Shown piece after piece: positions 25,301 to 33,722 of a DNA stretch of 64,000 bases. The stretch is taken from assembly GCA_003220435.1 (NCBI GenBank), contig QHSL01000068.1, positions 1-64,000 on the forward strand, in the 5' to 3' direction. The notes beneath the pieces are model-generated. The model was not told where the DNA came from. It was given only the letters and a program-made list of their open reading frames with translations, and made no database searches. Source of the DNA: Candidatus Rokuibacteriota bacterium. Its GTDB lineage: Bacteria; Methylomirabilota; Methylomirabilia; Rokubacteriales; CSP1-6. The stretch's first letter is position 1, and the number at the start of each line of letters is the position of its first letter. The position numbers and the translations under genes are program-made.

Positions 25301-26799
25301 CCGCCCGCCGTCACGTCCTGGCCCTCGACCAGGGCACGACCGGATCGACCGCGCTGGTCGTCGATCCCGACGGCCGCGTCCTCGCGCGAGGGTACGCCGA
25401 GCTGCCCCAGTACTTTCCCCAGCCCGGCTGGGTCGAGCACGACCCGGAGGAGATCTGGTCGACCGTCGAGCGCGCGGCACGGGCGGCGCTGGCCGAGGCG
25501 CGCGTTGCCGCGAACGAGATCGCGGCGATCGGGATCACCAACCAGCGCGAGACGACCCTCGTCTGGGAGCGCGCGACGGGCGCGCCGATCCATCGGGCGA
25601 TCGTCTGGCAGTGCCGCCGGACGGCGCCGATGTGCGACCGGCTCCGCGCCGACGGCCTCGAATCGCTGGTGAGAGGCAAGACGGGGCTCGTCCTTGACGC
25701 CTACTTCTCCGGCACGAAGATCCGCTGGCTCCTCGACGAGGTCCCCGGCGCCCGTGCCCGCGCCGAGCGCGGCGCACTTGCGTTCGGCACCGTCGACTCG
25801 TGGCTCCTCTGGAAGCTGACGGGCGGCCGCGTCCACGCGACCGATGCGACGAACGCCTCGCGCACGCTCTGCCTCGATCTTCGTACCGCCGAGTGGGACG
25901 ACCAGCTGCTCGGGCTCCTGGGCGTTCCCCGTGGGGTACTCCCCCGCGTGGCGCCGTCCTCGGGCGTCGTCGGGGAGACGGTGGATCTGGGCTGGCTCCC
26001 GCGCGGCGTGCCGATCGCAGGGATCGCCGGCGACCAGCAGGCGGCGCTGTTCGGGCAGGCGTGCCACGAGGTCGGCGCGGCCAAGAACACCTACGGCACC
26101 GGGTGCTTCATGCTGCTCAACACCGGCGAGGCGCCGGTCGCGTCGTCGCGCGGGCTCGTGACGACGATCGCGTGGCGGATCGGCGAGCGGACGACGTATG
26201 CTCTCGAGGGCAGCGTGTTCATCGCCGGGGCCGCGATCCAGTGGCTGCGCGACGGGCTCGGGCTGCTGCGGAGCGCGGCGGAAAGCCAGACGCTCGCGGA
26301 ATCGGTCGCGGACACCGCTGGCGTCTATCTCGTCCCGGCGTTCGTCGGTCTCGGCGCGCCCCACTGGGACATGTACGCGCGCGGCACCATCGTGGGGCTG
26401 ACGCGCGGGACGACGAGCGCTCACCTCGTGCGGGCGGCGCTCGAGTCGATCGCGTTTCAGAGTCGCGACGTGCTGGAGGCGATGGCGGCCGACGCCGGCC
26501 GCACGGTTCGGGAGCTCCGGGTGGACGGCGGCGCCGCGGCGAACGATTTCCTGTGTCAGTTCCAGGCCGACGTCATGAACGTCGCGGTGCTGAGACCCGA
26601 TGTGATCGAGACGACCGCGCTCGGCGCCGCTTACCTGGCGGGGCTGGGCGCCGGCGTCTGGCGCTCGCTCGACGAGGTCGGCCGGCGCTGGACCCTTCAG
26701 CGAAGGTTCACGCCCACGCTCGACGCGGCGGCGCGGATGGCGCGCTGCGACGGCTGGCGGCGGGCGGTGGAGCGATCGAAAGGATGGATGACGGCATGA
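25297..26799 (+). CDS. glpK: Glycerol kinase
   Basis: 500 residues, standard GlpK size. FGGY-kinase signatures: N-terminal phosphate-binding [15 protein letters not shown], substrate-loop [16 protein letters not shown] and [46 protein letters not shown] and the ADP-binding [18 protein letters not shown]. It converts glycerol to G3P in the cytosol, feeding GlpD. The start ATG overlaps the upstream GDPD stop. Confidence 0.96.
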   Translation: MTARRHVLALDQGTTGSTALVVDPDGRVLARGYAELPQYFPQPGWVEHDPEEIWSTVERAARAALAEARVAANEIAAIGITNQRETTLVWERATGAPIHRAIVWQCRRTAPMCDRLRADGLESLVRGKTGLVLDAYFSGTKIRWLLDEVPGARARAERGALAFGTVDSWLLWKLTGGRVHATDATNASRTLCLDLRTAEWDDQLLGLLGVPRGVLPRVAPSSGVVGETVDLGWLPRGVPIAGIAGDQQAALFGQACHEVGAAKNTYGTGCFMLLNTGEAPVASSRGLVTTIAWRIGERTTYALEGSVFIAGAAIQWLRDGLGLLRSAAESQTLAESVADTAGVYLVPAFVGLGAPHWDMYARGTIVGLTRGTTSAHLVRAALESIAFQSRDVLEAMAADAGRTVRELRVDGGAAANDFLCQFQADVMNVAVLRPDVIETTALGAAYLAGLGAGVWRSLDEVGRRWTLQRRFTPTLDAAARMARCDGWRRAVERSKGWMTA

Positions 26800-26812
26800 G
26801 AGGAGACGATCG

Positions 26813-27925
26813 ATGAGACATTCGGCGGCTCTGGCGCTCGCGGCTCTGCTCGTGGCCGGCGCCTCCGGAACGGCTCTGGGGCAGGCGCCGATTGAGGGAG
26901 AGCTGGCGCTGATCACGCCGGTCTCGAAGTTCATCCACGACGCCGCCCTCAAGGCGTTCGCCGACTACGCGAAGGAGAAGTGGAACGTCGCGCTCAAGGT
27001 GAGCGCGATCCCGGCGGGCACGCCGGTCGCGTACGGCCGCATCGTGGAGTGGAAGGGCCGGCCCGACGCCGACATCTTCTGGGGTGGCGAGTCGGCGCTG
27101 TTCGAGAAGCTCGCCGGGCAGAAGCTTCTTCAAAAGGTCGAGATCTCGCGCGAGGCGTGGGACTCGATCCCGGCGTCGATCGGCAAGCCCCGGCCCATCC
27201 CGCTCAAGGACAAGGACGGCTTCTGGGTCGGCACCGCGCTCGAGCCGTACGGGCTCGTCTACCATCCGAAGAAGATCCAGCGGTTGGGCCTTGCCGAGCC
27301 CAGGGAGTGGGACGACCTGCTGAACCCGAAGCTCAAGGGCGAGGTGGCCCAGTGCGCGCCGACCCGCTCCTCGTCGTCGAACGCGACCTACGAGGTGATC
27401 CTGTCCATGCACGGGGAGGACAAGGGCTGGGAGTGGCTGCGAAAGCTCGCCGCGAACACCGGGTTCTTCACCGCCCGCAGCCGCGACGTGCCGACGGTCG
27501 TCGCCAAGGGCGAGTACAGCGCCGGCTTCGCCGTCCCGTCGTACATGGCGTTCGAGGAGAAGCTGGCGGGCTTCGAGCTCAAGTTCGTGGCCCCGAAGAA
27601 CGCGTTCGTCACGCCGGAGCCGATGGCGATCCTGGCCGGCGCCCGCAACCCCAAGGCGGCGCGGGCCTTCATCGAGTTCCTGTTGAGCGAGCGCGGGCAG
27701 AGGGTGTTCATGGAGCGCGGGCTCTTCCCGATCACGCCGAGATACAGGGTCCAGGGCGCGCCCGGCTCGACCGCCGAAATGGCGGTGGAGTTCACCGGCG
27801 GGGTGCGCTCCTACTTCGAGCGTGAGGTCGCCAACGTCTATGACGAGGACGTCGCGCAGAAGCGGTCGGAGGCGCTCAAGCAGAAGTTCCGCGCCGACAT
27901 CGAAGCGACCTGGAAGAAACCGTAG
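26813..27925 (+). CDS. ABC transporter solute-binding protein, family 1 (AfuA/FutA-like)
   Basis: 370 residues with a signal peptide (MRHSAALALAALLVAGASG, cleavage near LGQA). The mature protein resembles iron(III)/thiamine/aminoethylphosphonate binding proteins: LALITPVSKFIHDAALKAF, DADIFWGGESALFEKLAGQ, LEPYGLVYHPKKI and GFAVPSYMAF. Clear iron-binding tyrosine pairs cannot be assigned from reading alone. It begins 13 bp after glpK with the ATPase and fused permease following, so the complete importer may serve a glycerol-related or phosphonate substrate (inference). Confidence 0.85.
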   Translation: MRHSAALALAALLVAGASGTALGQAPIEGELALITPVSKFIHDAALKAFADYAKEKWNVALKVSAIPAGTPVAYGRIVEWKGRPDADIFWGGESALFEKLAGQKLLQKVEISREAWDSIPASIGKPRPIPLKDKDGFWVGTALEPYGLVYHPKKIQRLGLAEPREWDDLLNPKLKGEVAQCAPTRSSSSNATYEVILSMHGEDKGWEWLRKLAANTGFFTARSRDVPTVVAKGEYSAGFAVPSYMAFEEKLAGFELKFVAPKNAFVTPEPMAILAGARNPKAARAFIEFLLSERGQRVFMERGLFPITPRYRVQGAPGSTAEMAVEFTGGVRSYFEREVANVYDEDVAQKRSEALKQKFRADIEATWKKP

Positions 27926-27938
27926 CCGGGGAGGGGCG

Positions 27939-29000
27939 GTGAAGATCGGGCTGCGGGACGTTCTCAAGCGATTCGGGAGCGTGACCGCGGTCGACCGCGC
28001 GACCCTCGAGATCGGCGATGGCGAGCTGTTTACCCTGCTTGGCCCCTCGGGGTGCGGCAAGACGACGCTGCTCCGGCTGGTCGCCGGCTTCTCCACGCTC
28101 GACGACGGCGAGATCTGGTTCGGCGACCGCCGGGTCGACGGGCTCCGGCCCTACCAGCGCAACATCGGGATGGTGTTCCAGAACTACGCGCTCTGGCCGC
28201 ACATGACGGTGCAGGCCAACATCACCTACGGGCTGAAGCTGCGGAAGCTGGACGGGCCGACGATCGCCGAGCGCGTTGAGGCCGGCCTGGGCAAGGTGAA
28301 CCTGGCGGGCCTCGAGCACCGCTATCCGGGCCAGCTCTCCGGCGGCCAGCAGCAGCGCGTTGCCCTCGCGCGCGCGCTCGTGCTCAACCCGGACATCCTG
28401 CTGCTGGACGAGCCCCTGTCGAACCTCGACGCCAAGGTCCGGGTCCAGGTGCGCGCGGAGATCCGCAAGCTGCAGAAGGATCTCGGCATCACGACGGTGT
28501 ACGTCACCCACGATCAGGAGGAGGCGCTCTCGCTCTCCGATCGGGTCGCGGTCATGCGCGACGGGCGTGTGCTCCAGGTGGCGGCGCCCAAGGAGCTTTA
28601 CGAGCGGCCCGTCGGCCGGTTCGTCGCCGACTTCGTCGGCACCAACAACTTCCTGCCCGGGACGTGCCGCGAGGCCAACGGCGGAGGCGTCACCGCCGAG
28701 ACGGCCATCGGCGTCGTGCGGGGCTCGCCGATCGCGCGGCTCAGGCCCGGCGAGCGCTGCGTGCTCGCGGTGCGGCCCGAGAACATCGGACTCGGCGCCG
28801 GCTCCGAGAACACGTTCGCGGGTCGGGTCGTGCTGACCGCGTACCTGGGCAACACGCTCCGCTACGATGTCGACGTGGGCGCCGGCGTCGTCCTCAAGGT
28901 CGACGTGGGGGATCCCTGGCACCACGAGGTATTGCCGACGGGGTCGCCGGTGCGCCTCACGTTTCCGGCGTCGGCGACGCTGACGCTTCCCGACGAATGA
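27939..29000 (+). CDS. ABC transporter ATP-binding protein (MalK/PotA class)
   Basis: 353 residues from a GTG preceded by GGGGAGGGG. Walker A LLGPSGCGKTTLLRLVAG, Q-loop GMVFQNYALWPHMTV, signature LSGGQQQRVALARAL, Walker B ILLLDEPLSNLDAK and the H-loop VYVTHDQEEALSLSD. The C-terminal third is a TOBE/MOP-type regulatory domain (VLAVRPENIGLG). It is the only ATPase in the glycerol block, lying between the second binding protein and the fused permease, whose start it overlaps. Confidence 0.95.
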   Translation: MKIGLRDVLKRFGSVTAVDRATLEIGDGELFTLLGPSGCGKTTLLRLVAGFSTLDDGEIWFGDRRVDGLRPYQRNIGMVFQNYALWPHMTVQANITYGLKLRKLDGPTIAERVEAGLGKVNLAGLEHRYPGQLSGGQQQRVALARALVLNPDILLLDEPLSNLDAKVRVQVRAEIRKLQKDLGITTVYVTHDQEEALSLSDRVAVMRDGRVLQVAAPKELYERPVGRFVADFVGTNNFLPGTCREANGGGVTAETAIGVVRGSPIARLRPGERCVLAVRPENIGLGAGSENTFAGRVVLTAYLGNTLRYDVDVGAGVVLKVDVGDPWHHEVLPTGSPVRLTFPASATLTLPDE

Positions 29001-30709
29001 CTCGCGAGACGACGTCCGCTTCCCCCAGTGTGGCGTCGCCGCGCGCCGGACGCTTCGGGCCGGCGCTCGGCGTCGGACTCATCTGGCTCTTTCTCGCCTT
29101 GTTCCTCGTCTACCCGCTCGCGCGGATCCTGTACGACGCGTTCAGCGACGACGCCGGCCGGCTGACGCTCGGCAACTTCGTCGAGTTCGCCCGTGACCGC
29201 TTCTACCTGCGCTCCCTGGTGAACTCGCTGCTGCTTGGGCTCGGCACCGTGGCCGCGACGTCGGTGCTGGGATTCGCGGTCGCGTTCCTCCTCGTCCGCT
29301 TCGACTTCGTCGGACGCAACCTGTTCAGCTACCTGACGCTGATCCCGATCATCTCGCCGCCGCTGGTGGGCGTCCTCGGGTTCACGTTCATCATGGGGCG
29401 GGCGGGAACCGTGAACGTGCTCCTCGAGGACTGGTTCGGGCTCGCCAGGCCCGTCAACTTCGTCTACGGGCTCCACGGCGTGCTGCTGGTCGAGACGCTC
29501 CACCTCTTCCCGATGATTACGCTGAACGTCGTCGACGCGCTCGCCAAAATCGACCCGGCGCTCGAGGAGGCGGCGGAGAGTGTCGGGGCGCGGGGCTGGA
29601 CGAAGCTCGTCACGATCACGCTGCCGCTGACGACGCCCGGTTACGTGGCCGGCGCGCTGCTGGTCTTCATCTGGACCTTCTCGGACTTCGCGACCCCGCT
29701 CGTGCTCGGTGTCCACGATCTCCTCGCCTCGCAGGCGTACCTCAACATCGTCCAGTTCGTGGATCGGCGCCTGTTCCGGATGGGCATCGTGATCTCGGCG
29801 CTCATGGTGGCGCTGGCCGTCGTGTTCCTGATCGCGGCGCGCCGCTACGTCGCGATCAAGGACTACTCGTCGCTCTCGTACTCGAAGGTACCGCGCCGGC
29901 GCCTCTCGCCCCTGGGCCAGGCGGGAGCGGTGGCGTTCCTGTCGGCGTTGATGCTGCTGTCGTTCGTCCCGTATCTGGGCGTAGCGCTCGCGTCCGTCGG
30001 CCGCGGGTGGTCGCTGACCCCGTTCCCGGTCCGCTACACGTTCCTTTACTTCGAGCGCGTCATCGTCGAGACGCCGAAGTACATCGTGAACAGCTTCCTC
30101 TACTCCGGGCTGGCGGTGGCGCTGTGTATCGTCGTGGGCGTGCCCATCGCGTGGATCCTGGCGCGCACGCGGGTGCCCGGGCGGGACACGCTCGATGGAC
30201 TGAACACGCTGATCCTGGCGATTCCCGGGACCGCCATCGGCATCGCCTACGTCCGCGCGTTCCACTTCGAGCTGCCCGGCTTGGGTTGGGCGCTGACCAG
30301 CCTCTGGATCGTCCTGCCGCTCGTCCTCGCGATTCGCCGGCTGCCGTACACGGTGCGCGGCTCCTACGCGTCGCTGCTGCTGGTGCACCGCTCGATGGAG
30401 GAGGCGGCGGCGAGCGTGGGCGCGCGGGGCTGGCGCTCGTTCAGCGACATCACGCTGCCGTTGATCTGGCGCGGCGTCCTCGTGGGCTCCCTCTTCTCCT
30501 TCATGACGTCGCTGCAAGAGGCCTCCGCGGTGCTCTTCCTGTCGCTCGGCGGCTGGGAGACGATCACGGTCGGGATCTTCTCCTTTTACATCGCGGGCAG
30601 CGCCAACGAGGCGGCGGCCCTCGGCGTCATCCTGATCGTCGTGGCCGCGGTGAGCGTGATCGTCATCAACCGGATCGCCGGGACGCGAATGGGTGGAATG
30701 TTCGGCTAG
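28997..30709 (+). CDS. Fused double-domain ABC transporter permease (FbpB-like)
   Basis: 570 residues: two MetI-type permease halves in one chain, about twelve membrane helices. The two EAA loops are near residue 190 (PALEEAAESVGARGWTKLV) and near 467 (SMEEAAASVGARGWRSF), nearly identical to each other. Such fusions are standard for the Fe3+/putrescine/2-aminoethylphosphonate class, making a single-chain channel. The start overlaps the ATPase stop. Nothing obvious follows it until atpZ, 104 bp later. Confidence 0.93.
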   Translation: MTRETTSASPSVASPRAGRFGPALGVGLIWLFLALFLVYPLARILYDAFSDDAGRLTLGNFVEFARDRFYLRSLVNSLLLGLGTVAATSVLGFAVAFLLVRFDFVGRNLFSYLTLIPIISPPLVGVLGFTFIMGRAGTVNVLLEDWFGLARPVNFVYGLHGVLLVETLHLFPMITLNVVDALAKIDPALEEAAESVGARGWTKLVTITLPLTTPGYVAGALLVFIWTFSDFATPLVLGVHDLLASQAYLNIVQFVDRRLFRMGIVISALMVALAVVFLIAARRYVAIKDYSSLSYSKVPRRRLSPLGQAGAVAFLSALMLLSFVPYLGVALASVGRGWSLTPFPVRYTFLYFERVIVETPKYIVNSFLYSGLAVALCIVVGVPIAWILARTRVPGRDTLDGLNTLILAIPGTAIGIAYVRAFHFELPGLGWALTSLWIVLPLVLAIRRLPYTVRGSYASLLLVHRSMEEAAASVGARGWRSFSDITLPLIWRGVLVGSLFSFMTSLQEASAVLFLSLGGWETITVGIFSFYIAGSANEAAALGVILIVVAAVSVIVINRIAGTRMGGMFG

Positions 30710-30773
30710 GTTGTGCTTCACTGCGTCGCCGAGGTCTCCGATCCACCCAGTCAAATCAGCCACTTGCGATCGC

Positions 30774-30802
30774 TTGTCCGTCTCAGGTCATTATGCTAGT
30801 GT
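30774..30802 (+). promoter_or_regulatory. Promoter of the atpZ-I-B-E unit
   Basis: TTGTCC (30774-30779), 17-nt spacer with TGC just before the -10, TAGTGT (30797-30802). The expected start near 30809 leaves only about 4 nt before the atpZ ATG at 30813, so the message should be nearly leaderless. Confidence 0.55.
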
Positions 30803-30812
30803 CCTTGTTCAC

Positions 30813-31049
30813 ATGGCGCCGCCCGGGGAGCAGGGGACCTGGAAAGCGCTCGGAGAGCTGTCCTCGATCGGTCTGACGCTGGTCGTCGCGACAGTGATCG
30901 GGCTGGTTGGGGGCTACTACGTGGACCGGTGGCTGGGAACGACGCCCTGGCTCCTGTTGGTCGGGCTCGTGCTCGGTATCGCGGCGGGATTCGTGAACCT
31001 CTTTCGTTCGGTGAGTCGTGCGGAGCGCGATCTGGATGACTCCAGGTGA
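30813..31049 (+). CDS. atpZ: AtpZ-like small membrane protein of ATP synthase
   Basis: 78 residues with two membrane helices: SIGLTLVVATVIGLVGGYYVDRWLG and PWLLLVGLVLGIAAGFVNLFR. The GGYYVDRWLGT...GFVNLFR pattern is that of the AtpZ / AtpI-related family found at the head of many atp operons, associated with F0 assembly and proposed Mg/Ca transport. The frame overlaps the following gene by 14 bp. Confidence 0.88.
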   Translation: MAPPGEQGTWKALGELSSIGLTLVVATVIGLVGGYYVDRWLGTTPWLLLVGLVLGIAAGFVNLFRSVSRAERDLDDSR

Positions 31050-31401
31050 GCTGACGGCGCAGGTGACTCTCGACACGTGCGCGGCCGTCGCGGTGCTGGC
31101 CGCGCTCGGCGGCCTCGTCGCTGGCGCGCCGGTGGCGGGCGGCGTCCTCACCGGCGGAGGGCTGGCGGTGTTCAGCTTCCGGTGGCTCGTCGCCCGTGCG
31201 GCGGCCGCGACCGCCGCGGGCGGAGCGCCGGTGTCGGCATGGGTGATCGGCGCCGGGCTGCGGTTCGCCGCCTGCATGGTCACGTGCGCGCTTCTCCTCA
31301 AAACCGGATGGGCCGACCCGATCGCGCTGGTGGCCGGATTCACCGTGCTGCCGTGCGACGTGGTCGTGCGCGGGCTCACGTCGGCCCGCGGCGGAGCCTG
31401 A
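31036..31401 (+). CDS. atpI: ATP synthase subunit I-like membrane protein
   Basis: 121 residues from the ATG at 31036, inside the atpZ tail. It has about four hydrophobic helices and an FRWLVARAA segment, compatible with the AtpI family involved in assembling the c-ring. Sequence conservation in this family is low, so the call leans on position between atpZ and atpB. It ends 2 bp before the atpB GTG. Confidence 0.7.
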   Translation: MTPGELTAQVTLDTCAAVAVLAALGGLVAGAPVAGGVLTGGGLAVFSFRWLVARAAAATAAGGAPVSAWVIGAGLRFAACMVTCALLLKTGWADPIALVAGFTVLPCDVVVRGLTSARGGA

Positions 31402-31403
31402 GC

Positions 31404-32174
31404 GTGGACGCCATCGAGCATCCGCCGATCTTCCGCCTGCCGGGAATTCCCGACCACGTCACGTACACCTGGCTCGTGATGGTCATCTTGGCCGCCGTCG
31501 CGTTTGTGGCCTCCCGCAACGTGCAGCTCGTGCCGCGTGGGCTCCAGAACTTCCTGGAAGTCGTGCTCGAGCAGTTCCAGCAGATGATCGACGACGTGAT
31601 GGGCGTCGCAGGACGGCGCTTCCTGCCGTTGCTGGCGACGCTGGGGCTCTTCATCCTCACCGGCAACCTCATGAGCCTGGTGCCGGGGCTGGCCGGCCCG
31701 ACCGGCAACCTCAACACCACCGGGGCGTGCGCGCTCGTGGTGTTCCTGGCCTACCACTGGATCGGGGTACGCAAGCAAGGGCTGCTTCCCTATCTCAAGC
31801 ACTTCGCGGGACCGGTGCCCCTCGCGCTGAAGCCGCTGATGTTCGTGATCGAGATCATCAGCCACCTCGCCCGGCCGCTCTCACTCACGCTGCGACTCTT
31901 CGGCAACATGGTCGGCGGGCACATCCTGCTCGCCGTCATCTTCTTGCTGATGGGCCTGGACGGATTGATCGGCTGGGCGCTGTCGGGCAGCGTCGTGGGC
32001 GCTGTCGTCGGCGGGATCGGCGGGGTGGTCACGATCGCCTTCACGGTCGGGTTTCTCTATCCGCTGAAGATCCTGGTGGCGTTTCTCCAGGCGTTCATCT
32101 TCGTGATGCTGACGATGCTCTACATCTCGGTGGCGATCGAAGACTCCGAGCATCATTCCGAGCAGCACCACTAG
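31404..32174 (+). CDS. atpB: ATP synthase F0 subunit a
   Basis: 256 residues from a GTG. The essential Arg sits in the helix [22 protein letters not shown] (about residues 154-175), with the downstream helix [25 protein letters not shown] typical of subunit a. It forms the proton (or sodium) half-channels against the c-ring. The C-terminus is histidine-rich (HHSEQHH). It is followed 28 bp later by atpE. Confidence 0.96.
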   Translation: MDAIEHPPIFRLPGIPDHVTYTWLVMVILAAVAFVASRNVQLVPRGLQNFLEVVLEQFQQMIDDVMGVAGRRFLPLLATLGLFILTGNLMSLVPGLAGPTGNLNTTGACALVVFLAYHWIGVRKQGLLPYLKHFAGPVPLALKPLMFVIEIISHLARPLSLTLRLFGNMVGGHILLAVIFLLMGLDGLIGWALSGSVVGAVVGGIGGVVTIAFTVGFLYPLKILVAFLQAFIFVMLTMLYISVAIEDSEHHSEQHH

Positions 32175-32202
32175 CAGACCACACGTACAGAGGAGGACGC
32201 TC

Positions 32203-32535
32203 GTGCGACGGTCACTGATTTTGGGAGGACTTTCGGTCTTCTGGCTTCCGGGGTTGGCAATCGCCGCCGAGGGCGCTCCGGCCACGGGCGGTTGGATCGC
32301 CCCATTCGCGGTCATCGCGGCGGGCATCGGTATGGCGATCGCGGCCGGGCTGTGCGGCTTGGGTCAGGGCCGGGCGGTGGCGTCGGCCGTCGACGCGATG
32401 GCCCGCCAGCCGGGCGCGGCGGCGCGGATCCAGACCGCGATGATCATCGGTCTCGCGCTCATCGAGTCGCTCGCCATCTACACGCTCGTGATCGCGCTGA
32501 TTCTGCTCTTCGTGAAGGGTATCCAGTTCTCGTGA
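32203..32535 (+). CDS. atpE: ATP synthase F0 subunit c
   Basis: 110 residues, starting GTG after AGGAGG. It is longer than the usual 70-85 because of a signal-like N-terminal extension ([24 protein letters not shown]) that is probably cleaved. The hairpin is intact: helix 1 with [21 protein letters not shown] and helix 2 with the ion-binding Glu in [17 protein letters not shown]. Gln in GLGQG together with Glu-Ser and Tyr resembles part of the sodium-binding set of Ilyobacter-type c subunits, although the next residue is Leu rather than Thr. Confidence 0.95.
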   Translation: MRRSLILGGLSVFWLPGLAIAAEGAPATGGWIAPFAVIAAGIGMAIAAGLCGLGQGRAVASAVDAMARQPGAAARIQTAMIIGLALIESLAIYTLVIALILLFVKGIQFS

Positions 32536-32562
32536 CGTCGAGCGGGTAGGAGACTATCGCAG

Positions 32563-32592
32563 GCCGGGCGCCGTCCTCGCGGGGCGCCCGGC
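32563..32592 (+). terminator. Hairpin between atpE and rex
   Basis: Perfect 10-bp stem GCCGGGCGCC / GGCGCCCGGC with a 10-nt loop, 27 bp after the atpE stop. There is no T-run, so termination may need Rho, or it may partially attenuate read-through into rex. Confidence 0.5.
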
Positions 32593-32603
32593 GTGCTCCT
32601 CCG

Positions 32604-33257
32604 ATGTCACGACGCTCCGCCTCCCGCCTTCCGAAGATCCCCGAGATGACGATCCGTCGCCTCTCGGTCTACACCCGCTGTTTGCTGCAGCTGGAAGAAG
32701 ACGGGGTCAAGACCGTGTCCTCTCAGGAGCTGGCCGAGCGGTTCAACCTCAACTCGGCGCAGGTGCGCAAGGACCTCGCCTACTTCGGCGAGTTTGGCGT
32801 CCGCGGTATCGGCTACTACGTGTCCGGCCTGAAGGCGGAGCTCCAGCGAATTCTCGGCCTCGATCGCGAGTGGGCGGTAGCGCTCGTGGGCTTCGGCAAT
32901 CTCGGGTCGGCGCTTTTCCACTACAAGGGATTCACCCGCCAGGGGTTCCGGATCGCGGCGATCTTCGACGAGGACCCGGCAAAGGTCGCGCGCGAGGTCG
33001 AGTCGACGCCGATCTTCTCGAGCCGCGAACTTGGCCGGGAAATCAAGGCGCGCGGCATCCAGATCGCGATCATGGCGGTGCCGGCCGAAGCAGCGCAGCC
33101 CGTGGCCGACCTGCTGGTGAGCGCAGGTATCCGCGCCATCCTGAACTTCGCGCCGGCGCGGCTCAAAATTCCCAAGGACGTGCGCCTCAAGCACGTCGAC
33201 CTCTCGATCGAGCTCGAAACCCTCTCCTTCTATCTCGCCAAACCCTCCTCCCGCTAG
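32604..33257 (+). CDS. rex: Redox-sensing transcriptional repressor Rex
   Basis: 217 residues. The N-terminal winged helix (IPEMTIRRLSVYTRCLLQLE, then VSSQELAERFNLNSAQVRKDLAYFGEFG) and the Rossmann NAD(H)-binding motif VALVGFGNLGSALFHY are diagnostic. The C-terminal domain-swapped helix ends VDLSIELETLSFYLAKP. Rex dimers repress respiratory and fermentation genes until NADH rises. It lies directly after the F0 genes. No clear palindromic Rex operator was found near it, atpZ or nuoL. Confidence 0.95.
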   Translation: MSRRSASRLPKIPEMTIRRLSVYTRCLLQLEEDGVKTVSSQELAERFNLNSAQVRKDLAYFGEFGVRGIGYYVSGLKAELQRILGLDREWAVALVGFGNLGSALFHYKGFTRQGFRIAAIFDEDPAKVAREVESTPIFSSRELGREIKARGIQIAIMAVPAEAAQPVADLLVSAGIRAILNFAPARLKIPKDVRLKHVDLSIELETLSFYLAKPSSR

Positions 33258-33279
33258 CTCGTCGCCGGGGCCTGGGAGC

Positions 33280-33413
33280 GGGGGTGGTGGGGGGGGTCGC
33301 GGCGACCACGCGGCACGCGTTCGCTACTCCTCGGCGGCTTGGCTCCATCCGGGCGCGCAACTTCCGCTGCCGCTCAAAGGGAACGGGTCCTCGCGACCCC
33401 CCGCCACTCCCCC
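33280..33413 (+). repeat. Palindrome-ended repeat element, copy 1 (rex-mfd gap)
   Basis: About 134 bp with G-rich/C-rich inverted ends (GGGGGGTCGCG / CGCGACCCCCC) around a core from about 33304 to 33390 that contains ACCACGCGGCACGCGTTCGC and CTCAAAGGGAACGGGTCCT. The same core, inverted, forms the centre of 33507-33674. The 465-bp interval 33258-33722 has no gene; these two elements and about 90 bp of linker fill most of it. Confidence 0.7.
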
Positions 33414-33506
33414 TGCTCACCGACCCCGTCTACGCTTGCCGGTCTCAGCATCTTGCGACAGAGGTCCAAGCGCTTCGACCACCGCGGGTCTCGTGCCCTC
33501 GAGCGG

Positions 33507-33674
33507 TGACGGGCGTGAGGCGGGGTGCGTTGGGAGGGGTCACCAGGACCCGTTCCCTTTGAGGGTTGGCGGGCAACGTGCGCCGGGATGGAGCCCAGCC
33601 GCCGCGGGGAAGCGAACGCGTGCCGCGTGGTCTCGGTGACCCCTCCCCCAACGCACCCCGCCTCACGCCCGTCA
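33507..33674 (-). repeat. Palindrome-ended repeat element, copy 2 (inverted)
   Basis: 168 bp bounded by 38-bp inverted repeats (33507-33544 and 33635-33674), perfect apart from two extra C in the right arm. The centre is an inverted, diverged copy of the core at 33304-33390. The transcript of either strand would fold into a very long hairpin. It ends 48 bp before mfd. No coding potential is visible. A MITE-like or REP-like origin is possible. Confidence 0.75.
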
Positions 33675-33722
33675 AGGGACGGACGGCGACGAGGGCCGTG
33701 GTAGGGTAGAGGTCTTCGCGAG

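Noticed and set aside
30710-30812. A Rex operator upstream of atpZ
   Set aside because: No TTGTGA...TCACAA-type palindrome is visible; the TTGT there belongs to a -35-like box.
33258-33722. A structured RNA gene or riboswitch in the rex-mfd gap
   Set aside because: The strong pairing is fully explained by inverted repeat ends, and the two copies lie in opposite orientations, which suits a repeat element better than an mfd leader.
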